DNA from: Aestuariivita boseongensis
Lineage (GTDB): Bacteria; Pseudomonadota; Alphaproteobacteria; Rhodobacterales; Rhodobacteraceae
Length of the DNA stretch: 64,000 nucleotides
NCBI RefSeq assembly: GCF_001262635.1
Contig: NZ_JXYH01000017.1
Span: forward strand, 1-64,000
Direction: 5' to 3'
Below the pieces are notes generated by a model that made no database searches, had not been told where the DNA came from, and was given only the letters and a program-made list of their open reading frames with translations. Shown here piece after piece: positions 34,737-42,951 of this stretch. A program made the translations under genes and the position numbers. The first letter of the stretch is position 1. Every line of letters starts with the position of its first letter.

Positions 34737-35362
34737 CGCTTGTGGAAAAGCGCAACAAAGGCGCGGTCGGCCCTATGTGCCCCGGTCGCACGCGGCCCGT
34801 AGATCGGAACGTCTTTCAGGGTCAGATCGGTGATAACAGGCTCTAACGCGGCGAATTTGGTGGCAAAACCTGCGCTTTCATAGTGCCTTGCGTTGATCGA
34901 CAGGGCAAATAGCGCACCCGGCTGGGCAATGCGCAGCAAGGGGTCGATCTCATCCGGGCCGACATGACCGGTGGTGAAGGTCCCGGACGAGATTATGCCC
35001 GCATAGCTGTCGGGCGGAATAGGCAGGCCCTTGGTCAGATCCGCCTCGATCGCATCGCGGTATATGTCTTTGCGCAACGCCTGTTCCAGCATTTCAGCGC
35101 TGATATCCGTGGCGTCGATGGGGCCGACACCAAGCCCGGCCAGCACTGCGCCGCAGAGCCCCGTCCCCGCGCCCACGTCCAGAACCGGGCCTGTGCCGCC
35201 TGCGTCGGTGAAGGCGCGGGCCGTCTCAAACGGCAGGATATAGTCATTCTGATCCGCAAAGCTGCGGTCATAGCTGTCAGCCCAATCGGCATAGAGCTTG
35301 CGGGAATCCTCGGGCGTGCTTAGCTCATAGGCGGCATCAAGATCTGGGTCTTTTTGGCTCAT
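34733..35362 (-). CDS. class I SAM-dependent methyltransferase
   Basis: A 209-residue methyltransferase. The SAM-binding motif VLDVGAGTGLCGAVLAGLG begins near residue 63, IDATDISAEMLEQALRK gives the acidic loop, and ISSGTFTTGHVGPDEI a later motif. I chose MSQKDPDLD (35362); the ORF extends 39 codons further in frame. It lies 32 bp behind paaE on the same strand and may be the last gene of the paa operon. The target is unknown. A reverse copy of the dispersed word lies at 34837-34846. Confidence 0.85.
   Translation of the reverse strand: MSQKDPDLDAAYELSTPEDSRKLYADWADSYDRSFADQNDYILPFETARAFTDAGGTGPVLDVGAGTGLCGAVLAGLGVGPIDATDISAEMLEQALRKDIYRDAIEADLTKGLPIPPDSYAGIISSGTFTTGHVGPDEIDPLLRIAQPGALFALSINARHYESAGFATKFAALEPVITDLTLKDVPIYGPRATGAHRADRAFVALFHKR
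34837..34846 (-). repeat. dispersed word TTAGAGCCTG (minus strand)
   Basis: The + strand reads CAGGCTCTAA; on the minus strand, in the methyltransferase gene, it is Leu-Glu-Pro-Val-Ile. It is the only exact copy facing this way. Confidence 0.7.
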
Positions 35363-35394
35363 GGGGCCATGAAACCCGCGACCTGTGATTCGGA

Positions 35395-36444
35395 TCAAGC
35401 CGCGTCGAAATCCAATACCAGTTTCTCGCTTGTGGGCCGGGCCTGGCAGGCAAGGGTAAAGCCCGCTTCCAGTTCCCACGGTTCAAGCGAGTAATTCACG
35501 GCCATTTCCGCGCTGCCTTCGGCCACTTTACAGCGGCAGGTGCAGCACATGCCGCCCTTGCAGGAATAGGGCAGTTCCAGACCTTGGCGGGCGGCGGCGT
35601 CTATGACAGTGTCATCGCCTGCCTCGAACCGGAACTGGCGGCGGGTGCCGTCCAGCATCACTTCGACCGCGACACCGCTTGCCGCGGCGGCTTCCGCTGC
35701 GGCGGATTTCGGGGCGCGCGGGGCTTCGCCATCCTGATAGAAACGTTCGAAATGGATGCGGTCTTCGGGGATGTCGGCCTTTGTCAAAGCGGCGTGGACA
35801 TCGTCGATCATCTCACCCGGACCGCAGAGGAAAATCCCCTCGGCCCCTGCCAGGTCGACGGCACCGGCCTGTGCCAGGGAAATCACTTTCTCGCCCGTGA
35901 TCCGGCCATTCAGGATGGCCACGTCCTGCGGTTCGCGGCTGAGGATATGGATCAGCGTCAGCCGGTTCATGTACCGGTCCTTCAGCGCATCCAGCGTGTC
36001 ACGGAACATGATCGTGTCAGTCGCGCGGTTGCCATAGATCAGCGTCACCTCGCCGCCCTGCGCCAGTACATCCGACGCAATCGACACCATCGGCGTGATG
36101 CCCGATCCGGCGGCGATCAGGACGATGTTCTTTGCGCCTTTCGTGACGAACCGGCCTTCCGGCGGCATGACTTCCAGCGTTTGCCCGGGCTTGAGATTTT
36201 GCGCAAATGTCGAAAACGCCCCGTCTTCGACCCGCTTGACGCCCACGGTCAGCGGCTCCCCTGCACAGCTGGCAATGGAATAGGACCGGCGAATATCCTC
36301 GCCCGCCACGTCGGCGCGGAGCGTCAGATACTGGCCCGGCTGATAGGCGAAGCTGTCTTTCAAATCATCCGGTACAGCAAAGCTGATGGCGACGGCTGTA
36401 TCGGTCTCGGGGCGCACGGCGCTGATGGTCAGGGTGTGGAACAT
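35395..36444 (-). CDS. paaE: phenylacetyl-CoA epoxidase reductase component
   Basis: A 349-residue NADPH-dependent reductase that delivers electrons to the PaaABC epoxidase core. The FAD-binding ferredoxin-reductase domain (QPGQYLTLRADVAGEDIRRSYSIASCAGE), the NAD(P) domain (LIAAGSGITPMVSIASDVL, FLCGPGEMIDDV) and the C-terminal plant-type 2Fe-2S domain (YSCKGGMCCTCRCKVAEG) are all seen in order. It is the fifth gene of the paa operon. The 2Fe-2S cysteines are intact. Confidence 0.95.
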   Translation of the reverse strand: MFHTLTISAVRPETDTAVAISFAVPDDLKDSFAYQPGQYLTLRADVAGEDIRRSYSIASCAGEPLTVGVKRVEDGAFSTFAQNLKPGQTLEVMPPEGRFVTKGAKNIVLIAAGSGITPMVSIASDVLAQGGEVTLIYGNRATDTIMFRDTLDALKDRYMNRLTLIHILSREPQDVAILNGRITGEKVISLAQAGAVDLAGAEGIFLCGPGEMIDDVHAALTKADIPEDRIHFERFYQDGEAPRAPKSAAAEAAAASGVAVEVMLDGTRRQFRFEAGDDTVIDAAARQGLELPYSCKGGMCCTCRCKVAEGSAEMAVNYSLEPWELEAGFTLACQARPTSEKLVLDFDAA

Positions 36445-36454
36445 GTGCCTCTCC

Positions 36455-36952
36455 TCAGATGCACTTGAAATAATCGAAGGGTTCAGAGCAGTTAAGGCAG
36501 CGATACTGCGCCTTGCAGGCGGTCGATCCGAACTCGCTCAGCTTCTCGGTGTCGGTCGAATTGCAGCGCGGGCAATGCACGGTGGTTTCGCCGAAAAGCG
36601 CCAGTTTAGAGCCTGTTTTTTCCTCTGGCGGGGCGATGCCATAGGCGCGCAGTTTTTCTCGCCCTTCATCGCTGATCCAGTCGGTGGTCCAGGCGGGCGA
36701 CAACACACGTTCGATGCGGGCCTCGAAGCCTGCATCCAGAAGCGCCGTTTCGATCGCCAGTTCGATGGCCAGCGTCGCAGGGCAACCGGAATAGGTGGGC
36801 GTGACTTTTGCCACCGCTACGCCGTCTTCCAGGAGCACATCGCGCAGGATGCCCAGATCGGCCACTGTTACACAGGGCACTTCCGGGTCGGGGACGGCGG
36901 CTGCCGCCTCCCACGCGCGGCGCGCGTCCAGAGAGATCGCCTCGCCTACCAC
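36455..36952 (-). CDS. paaD: phenylacetyl-CoA epoxidase subunit, metal-sulfur assembly-like
   Basis: A 165-residue protein with an N-terminal MIP18-type (DUF59) domain (VPDPEVPCVTVADLGILRDVLLEDGVAVAKVTPTYSGCPA) and a C-terminal zinc-ribbon-like part (CPRCNSTDTEKLSEFGSTACKAQYRCLNC). PaaD is needed for function of the epoxidase and is thought to help metal centre assembly. It overlaps paaC by 7 bp. A TTAGAGCCTG word lies antisense inside it. Confidence 0.93.
   Translation of the reverse strand: MVGEAISLDARRAWEAAAAVPDPEVPCVTVADLGILRDVLLEDGVAVAKVTPTYSGCPATLAIELAIETALLDAGFEARIERVLSPAWTTDWISDEGREKLRAYGIAPPEEKTGSKLALFGETTVHCPRCNSTDTEKLSEFGSTACKAQYRCLNCSEPFDYFKCI
36606..36615 (+). repeat. dispersed word TTAGAGCCTG
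   Basis: An exact copy followed by TTTTTTCC, lying against the direction of the paaD gene. Confidence 0.7.
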
Positions 36953-37680
36953 GTGGCCCCCGGATGAGCGCGATAGACCGATTGCATTTCGGCCAGCAGA
37001 TGGCCCAGACCTTCGCCATGTTTGCCCACACGGCCCCCGGTTTGCGGGTATTGCACCACGGGGCGGCTCAGCAGGGCATGGCCGAAGATCTCGTCAATCG
37101 TGGCCTCCCAGGCGGGCTGGATCGCGGCGCGGCTCGGCAGGGCGTCAATGCCTTCGGCTGCGCCTTCCTCGAACAGCTCCCCGGTATAGATATGCAGCGC
37201 CTCGACTGCGTCTTTCATGCGGCGCGCGCTTTCATCCGTGCCATCGCCCAGGCGGATGACCCATTCGCCCGCATGGCGGATGTGGTAGGCCATTTCCTTG
37301 ACCGCCTTGCCGGCAACACCGGCAATCACCTCGTCCGAAGACGACAGCGCGGCCTCCCAATAGGGTTTCATGAAAGCGGCGAAATACAACTGGCGCAGAA
37401 CCGTATGCGCGAAATCCTCGTTCGGGCGTTCGCAGAGCAAAAGGTTGCGATACTCCCGCTCCCCGCGCAGATAGGCCATGTCATCCTCGGACCGGCCCTC
37501 GCCTTCCAGCTGCGCGGCATAGTCGTAAAGCGTGCGCGCCGTGCCGATCAGATCCAGTGCCATGTTGGGCAGGGCCAGATCTTCTTCCAGCATGGGCGCA
37601 TGGCCACACCATTCGCTCAGCCGATGGCCCAGCACCAGGTGGTCATCCGCCAGTTCCAGAACCGCGTCGAAGAGCGCCAT
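36946..37680 (-). CDS. paaC: phenylacetyl-CoA epoxidase structural subunit
   Basis: A 244-residue ferritin-like helical protein that pairs with PaaA to form the epoxidase core. MALFDAVLELADDHLVLGHRLSEWCGHAPMLEEDLAL and YNLLLCERPNEDFAHTVLRQLYF-like helices fit the family. I chose the ATG at 37680, which overlaps the TGA of paaB (TGATG); the in-frame GTG one codon upstream is less likely. Confidence 0.93.
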   Translation of the reverse strand: MALFDAVLELADDHLVLGHRLSEWCGHAPMLEEDLALPNMALDLIGTARTLYDYAAQLEGEGRSEDDMAYLRGEREYRNLLLCERPNEDFAHTVLRQLYFAAFMKPYWEAALSSSDEVIAGVAGKAVKEMAYHIRHAGEWVIRLGDGTDESARRMKDAVEALHIYTGELFEEGAAEGIDALPSRAAIQPAWEATIDEIFGHALLSRPVVQYPQTGGRVGKHGEGLGHLLAEMQSVYRAHPGATW

Positions 37681-37964
37681 CACATATGCCCCACTTCGTC
37701 CGGAATGTCGTAGAATGTCGGGTGACGATAGATTTTCTCGCCAGTCGGTTCAAAATTCTCCGCCGCCTGGTCGGGATCGCTCGCCGTAATCGCTGCGGAC
37801 GGCACCACCCAGATCGAATTGCCCTCGCCCCGGCGGGTATAGACATCGCGCGCGGCTTGCAGCGCCATCACCTCATCGGCGGCGTGGATGGATCCCACAT
37901 GCTTGTGGCTCAGCCCGTTGCGGGGCCGGATGAACACTTCCCAAAGGGGCACTTCACCAGACAT
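37680..37964 (-). CDS. paaB: phenylacetyl-CoA epoxidase subunit
   Basis: A 94-residue small protein of the PaaB family (PLWEVFIRPRNGLSHKHVGSIHAADEVMALQAARDVYTRRGEG). It bridges the AC dimers of the epoxidase. It lies behind paaA with a 96-bp gap that holds a composite repeat. AGAGGAAGCG precedes the ATG. Confidence 0.95.
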   Translation of the reverse strand: MSGEVPLWEVFIRPRNGLSHKHVGSIHAADEVMALQAARDVYTRRGEGNSIWVVPSAAITASDPDQAAENFEPTGEKIYRHPTFYDIPDEVGHM

Positions 37965-37974
37965 CGCGCTTCCT

Positions 37975-38026
37975 CTTCTTCTCTTTGATAGATACGGCGG
38001 GGGGTTTGGGGGGCAGCGCCCCCCAA
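37975..38026 (-). repeat. composite intergenic repeat, copy E
   Basis: On the minus strand the hairpin TTGGGGGG-CGCTG-CCCCCCAA (38006-38026) comes first, then ACCCCCCG and GTATCTATCAAAGAGAAGAAG-like sequence (37975-37996), ending just before paaB. It splits paaA from paaBCDE and could attenuate or re-start transcription. Confidence 0.7.
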
Positions 38027-38060
38027 CTTGGTCGGACCGGCGCAGCCGGTTCGAAACACA

Positions 38061-39044
38061 TTACTCGGCGACCAGTTTCCGGGCCTTGCGCTTTTCGGCA
38101 TGGGCCAGGGCGGCTTCACGCACCCAGGCACCGTCGTCCCAGGCTTTCTTGCGCGCCTTGATGCGGTCCCTGGCCATGGGCCCATGACCTTTCACTACGC
38201 GCCAGAACTCGTCCCAGTCGATGGGGCCATGATCATATCCGCCCTTTTCCTCGTTCCATTTCAGGTCCGGGTCAGGGATCGTCAGGCCCAGATATTCCGC
38301 CTGCGGCACGGTGGCGTCGATGAATTTCTGGCGCAGCTCGTCGTTCGAGAACCGTTTGATCTTCCATGCCATGGACTGGTCGCCATGCACCGAATCGCCG
38401 TCATGCGGGCCGAACATCATTAGCGACGGCCACCACCAGCGGTTCAGGCTGTCCTGCGCCATGGCTTTCTGATCGGGCGTGCCCTGGGCCAGTGTCATGA
38501 CGATCTCGTAACCCTGGCGCTGGTGGAAACTTTCCTCCTTGCACACACGGATCATCGCGCGGGCATAGGGGCCATAGGAACAGCGGCACAGCGGGATCTG
38601 GTTCATGATCGCGGCGCCATCGACCAGCCAGCCGATGGTGCCGATATCGGCCCAGCTCAGCGTTGGGTAGTTGAAAATCGACGAATATTTGGCGCGGCCG
38701 TCCAGCAATTCCTCGGTCATCTCTTCGCGCGATACACCCAGCGTTTCGGCGGCGGCGTAAAGATACAGACCGTGTCCGCCTTCATCCTGCACTTTGGCCA
38801 GCAGGGCCGCCTTGCGGCGCAGGCTGGGCGCGCGGGTGATCCAGTTGCCTTCGGGCAGCATGCCAACAATTTCGGAATGCGCGTGCTGACCGATCTGCCG
38901 GACCAGCGTGCGGCGATAGCCTTCTGGCATGGCGTCATTCGGTTCGATCTTTTCTTCGGCGTCGATGCGATTCTGAAACGCCTCCAGAAACTCGGGTGTT
39001 TCGTCGGTGCGCGCGTCGGCACCGATCAGACCTTGGCTGTACAT
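38061..39044 (-). CDS. paaA: phenylacetyl-CoA epoxidase catalytic subunit
   Basis: A 327-residue di-iron ferritin-like enzyme that epoxidises the ring of phenylacetyl-CoA. [19 protein letters not shown] supplies part of the di-iron site and [21 protein letters not shown] the second; [15 protein letters not shown] follows. It is the first gene of the operon and is transcribed from the 39045-39152 region. The other paa genes (ligase PaaK, isomerase PaaG, PaaZ) are not in the window. Confidence 0.96.
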   Translation of the reverse strand: MYSQGLIGADARTDETPEFLEAFQNRIDAEEKIEPNDAMPEGYRRTLVRQIGQHAHSEIVGMLPEGNWITRAPSLRRKAALLAKVQDEGGHGLYLYAAAETLGVSREEMTEELLDGRAKYSSIFNYPTLSWADIGTIGWLVDGAAIMNQIPLCRCSYGPYARAMIRVCKEESFHQRQGYEIVMTLAQGTPDQKAMAQDSLNRWWWPSLMMFGPHDGDSVHGDQSMAWKIKRFSNDELRQKFIDATVPQAEYLGLTIPDPDLKWNEEKGGYDHGPIDWDEFWRVVKGHGPMARDRIKARKKAWDDGAWVREAALAHAEKRKARKLVAE

Positions 39045-39079
39045 GGGCTAGGCTCCTCCAAACCGGTGGTAAGAATATA

Positions 39080-39117
39080 TGTTACGAAATTTATCAAAGC
39101 AATCATTTTTTGTAACA
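39080..39117. promoter_or_regulatory. inverted repeat in the paaA promoter region
   Basis: TGTTAC (39080-39085) faces GTAACA (39112-39117); flanking A/T extend the symmetry (TGTTACGAAA and TTTTTTGTAACA). It lies 36-73 bp before the paaA ATG in an AT-rich divergent region, so it could be a paa operator or a promoter element. No regulator gene is in view. Confidence 0.45.
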
Positions 39118-39152
39118 CTTGCGTCTGGCAACTGGGCACCGCATCAAAGGCC

Positions 39153-40025
39153 ATGACCAAACGACTGCTTTCTTTCGGCCATGGATATTCCGCGCAGGCT
39201 TTGGCGCGACGTTTGCTGCCGCTGGGTTGGACGATCCAGGGCACCACCCGGTCAGAGGACAAGGCTGACAAATTGCGCGATGACGGGGTAGAGCCGCTGA
39301 TTTTCCCCGGTGAGGATGTCTCCGCCGTGCTGGAGAGGGCGACTCACATCCTGATCTCGGCTGGTCCGGGTGAAGAAGGGGATCCGGTTCTGAACCTCTT
39401 GCGCGACCAGATCGCGGACGCCGCACCCCATCTGGAATGGGTCGGATACCTGTCGACTACGGGTGTGTACGGGGATCATCAGGGCGGCTGGGTGGATGAG
39501 GACACGCCGCTGACCCCGTCAACCCGCCGGGGGCAATGGCGCAAGGAAGCGGAAGAGGCATGGCAATCCATCCCAGGCCTGCCGCTTCACATCTTCCGGC
39601 TGGCCGGTATCTATGGCCCCGGCCGCGGCCCGTTTTCCAAGGTGCGCAACGGCACGGCCCGGCGGATCATCAAAGAGGGCCAGGTTTTCAGCCGCATCCA
39701 TGTCGAGGATATCGCGCAAGTGCTGCACGCGTCCATCGACCGGCCCAATCCGGGCGCGGCCTATAACCTGTGCGATGATGATCCGGCCCCTCCGCAGGAT
39801 GTAATCGCCCATGCGGCCGAACTTCTGGGTCTGCCGGTCCCACCCGCGATTCCCTTCGACGAGGCCGAGATGACGCCCATGGCGCGCAGCTTTTATGCCG
39901 AAAGCAAACGGGTGCGAAATGACCGGATCAAGGATGAGCTGGGCGTGCAGCTGATCTTCCCGGATTACCGGGCCGGGTTGCGGGCATTGCTGCAAGCGGA
40001 AAGCGGTGACTCGCAAGACCATTGA
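39153..40025 (+). CDS. SDR-family NAD(P)-dependent oxidoreductase, YeeZ-like
   Basis: A 290-residue protein with an SDR fold. RLLSFGHGYSAQALARRLLPLG (residues 4-25) is the nucleotide-binding region (GHGYSA replaces GxxGxxG), and LSTTGVYGDHQGGWVDEDTPLTP with a Tyr-based motif, HIFRLAGIYGPGRGPFSKVR and VEDIAQVL follow. Similar to YeeZ-type proteins of unknown substrate. I chose the ATG at 39153; the ORF is open for 630 bp upstream but that overlaps paaA on the other strand. It is divergent from paaA. Confidence 0.8.
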   Translation: MTKRLLSFGHGYSAQALARRLLPLGWTIQGTTRSEDKADKLRDDGVEPLIFPGEDVSAVLERATHILISAGPGEEGDPVLNLLRDQIADAAPHLEWVGYLSTTGVYGDHQGGWVDEDTPLTPSTRRGQWRKEAEEAWQSIPGLPLHIFRLAGIYGPGRGPFSKVRNGTARRIIKEGQVFSRIHVEDIAQVLHASIDRPNPGAAYNLCDDDPAPPQDVIAHAAELLGLPVPPAIPFDEAEMTPMARSFYAESKRVRNDRIKDELGVQLIFPDYRAGLRALLQAESGDSQDH

Positions 40026-40086
40026 TCGAAACGGCAGCCCGCGCCATCCTGTTGCGGTAAGTAACCCTTTGGTTTCGAGGTATGTG

Positions 40087-40890
40087 ATGCGGGTGAAGAT
40101 CTTGGGATATGCGGTGGCCTTGGTGCTGATGGCGCAACAGGCCGCGGCGCTGACATGCAGCAATACAAGCGCCGGGTTCGATGCCTGGAAATCCGATTTC
40201 GCCACTTATGCAAAACAGCAGGGCGTCGGTCAGCGCGGGCTGCAAGCACTGGCGGGATCGCGATACAGCCAGGCGACGATCAATGCCGACCGAAATCAGA
40301 AGGGCGTGCGATACGCTCTGAATGATTTCATTCGTATCCGCCTTGGATCGCTGGACGGGTTCGCGGCCATGGCGCGCAAACGCAAGACGCGCAATCCAGA
40401 GTTCTATGCCGCGCTTGAACGTATCTACGGCGTTCCGGCCGGCGTGTTGCTGGCGATTCACGGTATGGAAACCGGGTTTGGCCGGAACATGGGCAATATC
40501 CCCATCGTGTCGTCGGCGATGACGCTGACTTTTGATTGCCGCCGGTCTGATTTCTTCCGTCCGCATGCGATTGCGGCGTTGAAATTCGTTGACGCCGGGG
40601 TGCTGTCGCTGGATACGCGCGGCGCCGCGCATGCGGAAATGGGGCATACACAGTTCCTGCCGGGGAACGCTTTGATCTATGGCGTGGATGCCAATGGCGA
40701 CGGGCGCGTGGATTTCTTCAACGAGGCGGATGCGCTGGCATCGACGGCGAATTTCCTGCGGCAGAAGGGCTGGAAACCGGGGCGCGGATACCAGCAGGGG
40801 GAGCCGAATTTCGCGGTCATCAAGGAATGGAACGCGGCAACGGTGTACCAGCAGGCCATCGCCCTAGCGGGTGAACGGATCGACCGTTAA
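40087..40890 (+). CDS. lytic murein transglycosylase (MltB-like)
   Basis: A 267-residue exported enzyme. A signal peptide (MRVKILGYAVALVLMAQQAAA) leads into an SLT-2 domain (residues 25-250). IHGMETGFGRNMG includes the catalytic glutamate, and GHTQFLPGNALIYGVDANGDGRVDFFNEADAL follows. It cleaves the beta-1,4 bond of peptidoglycan glycan chains with anhydro-product formation. Its stop overlaps that of the converging HODM gene by 4 bp. Confidence 0.92.
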   Translation: MRVKILGYAVALVLMAQQAAALTCSNTSAGFDAWKSDFATYAKQQGVGQRGLQALAGSRYSQATINADRNQKGVRYALNDFIRIRLGSLDGFAAMARKRKTRNPEFYAALERIYGVPAGVLLAIHGMETGFGRNMGNIPIVSSAMTLTFDCRRSDFFRPHAIAALKFVDAGVLSLDTRGAAHAEMGHTQFLPGNALIYGVDANGDGRVDFFNEADALASTANFLRQKGWKPGRGYQQGEPNFAVIKEWNAATVYQQAIALAGERIDR

Positions 40891-41678
40891 CCGGCCTCTG
40901 CACCCTCGGGGACAACGCCTTCGGGCAAGACGAATGTGTGGATCGAAAAGACGACAGCCTTTGATTCCGGCAGTCGGAAGATCACCTGTTTCTCGCTGCG
41001 GAAGTATCGCGGGCCCTCAGACCCCGGTTTTTCGCGCGGCGGATCGGTGCGCTTGCGTGGCTGGTGCAGGTCGGGCCGCGCATACCACAGCCGGTTGAAC
41101 CGCCACAGCGGGCGGCCGGTTTGCACACCATCGAACAGGCGCTGCACCCTGCGGGCGATCTGATCGTCATAGGAGGGCACCGGATCGTGGATGCGTGTCA
41201 GGGGACGCTTGAATTTCTCGGCCAGGCTCCAGCTTGCGGGAAAGCACAGGATCGCGCCGGTCAGCACATGTTCGTCGCCCTGTTTTTCCAGAATGCACAG
41301 ATCTTCCTGAACCAGCTGGGCCAGGGTACCCAAAGGGTCGTCCCGGTCGATCCGCACCGTCTCTCCATCAGGCCGGGTGACTGTTTCACCGGCGATCCGA
41401 TACCCTCGGTCCGGATGACGATTGAGCGTGTCGAGCGCAAGCTGCAACAGCTCCTCCGCCGCCGGGCGGGCGGTTTCGGTCAGGACGTGAACGATATCGC
41501 GGCGGGTCGTAATCAGGTGCGTGCGGTACGCGATCTGATCTGCGAAGGCGTCATCGACCATCAGCCAGTCGTCAGGATCGGCCGGGCGAATTCCGGGCAG
41601 GGGGCGCGGTGTAACATCGAAAGGCAAACGCGATTGAAAAATCCGCGAGAACGAAGGGATATCTGCCCCTGCCTGCAT
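40887..41678 (-). CDS. haem-dependent oxidative N-demethylase family protein (DUF3445)
   Basis: A 263-residue protein with SRLPFDVTPRPLPGIRPADPDDWLMVDDAFADQI, the DUF3445 sequence. One family type (HODM) removes methyl groups from amines at a haem site, as formaldehyde. The C-terminal WRFNRLWYARPDLHQPRKRTDPP region and YFRSEKQVIFRLPESKAVVFSIHT are conserved in the family. The catalytic residues were not checked. I favour the ATG at 41678 with AAGGA in front; the ATG at 41696 adds six residues. Confidence 0.75.
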   Translation of the reverse strand: MQAGADIPSFSRIFQSRLPFDVTPRPLPGIRPADPDDWLMVDDAFADQIAYRTHLITTRRDIVHVLTETARPAAEELLQLALDTLNRHPDRGYRIAGETVTRPDGETVRIDRDDPLGTLAQLVQEDLCILEKQGDEHVLTGAILCFPASWSLAEKFKRPLTRIHDPVPSYDDQIARRVQRLFDGVQTGRPLWRFNRLWYARPDLHQPRKRTDPPREKPGSEGPRYFRSEKQVIFRLPESKAVVFSIHTFVLPEGVVPEGAEAG

Positions 41679-41787
41679 GCCCATAATCCTTGCCATACCC
41701 TGCCCGGGTTATGGCCGATCCTGCGGCGTGATCCAAGCGCGGCCTTCCTTTGCGCCAACTTGGCCAACGTGCGCGCGCTACGATGGC

Positions 41788-42804
41788 CTATCCTGCGGCA
41801 CGCATGGGGTGGCGGTGGAAAGGGACAACCGTTGGTTCGGTGTCGAAGTCGCGCAAAAGGCTGCGCAGCTCTTCGGTTAGGGCGGATAACTCATCCCTTT
41901 GTTGGGCGCGTTTCTGAAATGCCTCATGCGCGATGTCCTGTGCCTGCTCCGCATCTGGGTTGCGAATCCCACATTCTGCCGCGTGCAGTGAGCTGCGGAC
42001 CCGCGCCGCCTCCTCACTGGCGGCGTGGGCGAGCGAGCGCACCTCTTGTGCCAGTTGCGTCAGACTTTGACCGTCCTGGCCCGCACGCGCCGCCTGGACC
42101 GAGACGCCAAGCGCAAGGCGGTTGGCGTTGAAAGACAGAGCGTCGATCGTCTTGGCAGCGGCGTAGAGATGCGTCACAGCCGATGTGAGCCGCTGCGCGA
42201 TGTCCGGGCTGGCCGAAGCCGTTGCTGGGTGATCCCCGTCCAAACCCTGCTGCGCCTGTCCGATGCGATCCGTCAGATCAGACAATGCCGCAATCAGCCT
42301 TTCGCGCCCGTCAAGATCCGCATTGATCCTGTCGATGACCGCCCCGAGTTCCCTGCCGGATTGCCGGGGTATGCGCGCGGACAGATCACCCGACGCGGTG
42401 GCCGCGAGTGTGGTCAGCATCGCGTCAATACCGGTTGTCCAGTCGCTGATATTCGTCAGGCAGGCAACAATCCGGTCAACCTGCCCGTCCGCATTGCGGA
42501 TAGGCGCAAACGCCCCTTCCATCCAAAGGGTCTGGCCATCGGGGCGCAGGCATCGCAGCCGACCGCCGGCAACCGTGCCGTCCGAAATGCCGGACCAATC
42601 TGAACCTTCAGCCGGGCTCAGGTGCATCCCCTGCAGCGCCGGCAGATCTGCCCCCATGACGGCACAGAACAACGCGTCGGCGTCCATCAGGCACCCGTCC
42701 GGAGACACCCAGGCCAGCATTCTTCCGTGCATCAAGGTATCCATCAGCGCGGTTTGCGCCGGATTGCATGCCCCATCATCAGTCTGCCTGTTACACTGTG
42801 CCAT
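41788..42804 (-). CDS. PAS domain and MCP-like helical protein, cytoplasmic
   Basis: A 338-residue protein without membrane helices. An N-terminal PAS domain (about residues 25-120) has LAWVSPDGCLMDADALFCAVMGA and LWMEGAFAPIRNADGQVDRIVACLTNIS. A HAMP-like or linker part (130-170) follows. The C-terminal half has heptad character and a shortened methyl-accepting signal tip (ALSFNANRLALGVSVQAARAGQDG, then LAQEVRSLAHAASEEA). It may be a soluble chemoreceptor-like sensor. The typical E-A-A-R-A tip is altered and the domain is short, so a non-chemotaxis signal role is possible. It is divergent from dddP. Confidence 0.65.
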   Translation of the reverse strand: MAQCNRQTDDGACNPAQTALMDTLMHGRMLAWVSPDGCLMDADALFCAVMGADLPALQGMHLSPAEGSDWSGISDGTVAGGRLRCLRPDGQTLWMEGAFAPIRNADGQVDRIVACLTNISDWTTGIDAMLTTLAATASGDLSARIPRQSGRELGAVIDRINADLDGRERLIAALSDLTDRIGQAQQGLDGDHPATASASPDIAQRLTSAVTHLYAAAKTIDALSFNANRLALGVSVQAARAGQDGQSLTQLAQEVRSLAHAASEEAARVRSSLHAAECGIRNPDAEQAQDIAHEAFQKRAQQRDELSALTEELRSLLRDFDTEPTVVPFHRHPMRAAG

Positions 42805-42951
42805 GGGGATCCTTTCCTGCCCCCGCCGTGGTTACGCCGTTATCCTTAACAATGGGTTTCCTGGTCCGAATGCGACCCGTGAAAGAGTCGCTTTTCTAGG
42901 GTTGGCCCCGTTTCGGCGGCGCTAGCCTTTTCCAAGGACAGGAGCTTTCGC

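Noticed and set aside
39291-39308. GTAGAGCCGCTGATTTTC as another dispersed word
   Set aside because: Two extra bases in the core; explained by coding sequence of the SDR gene.
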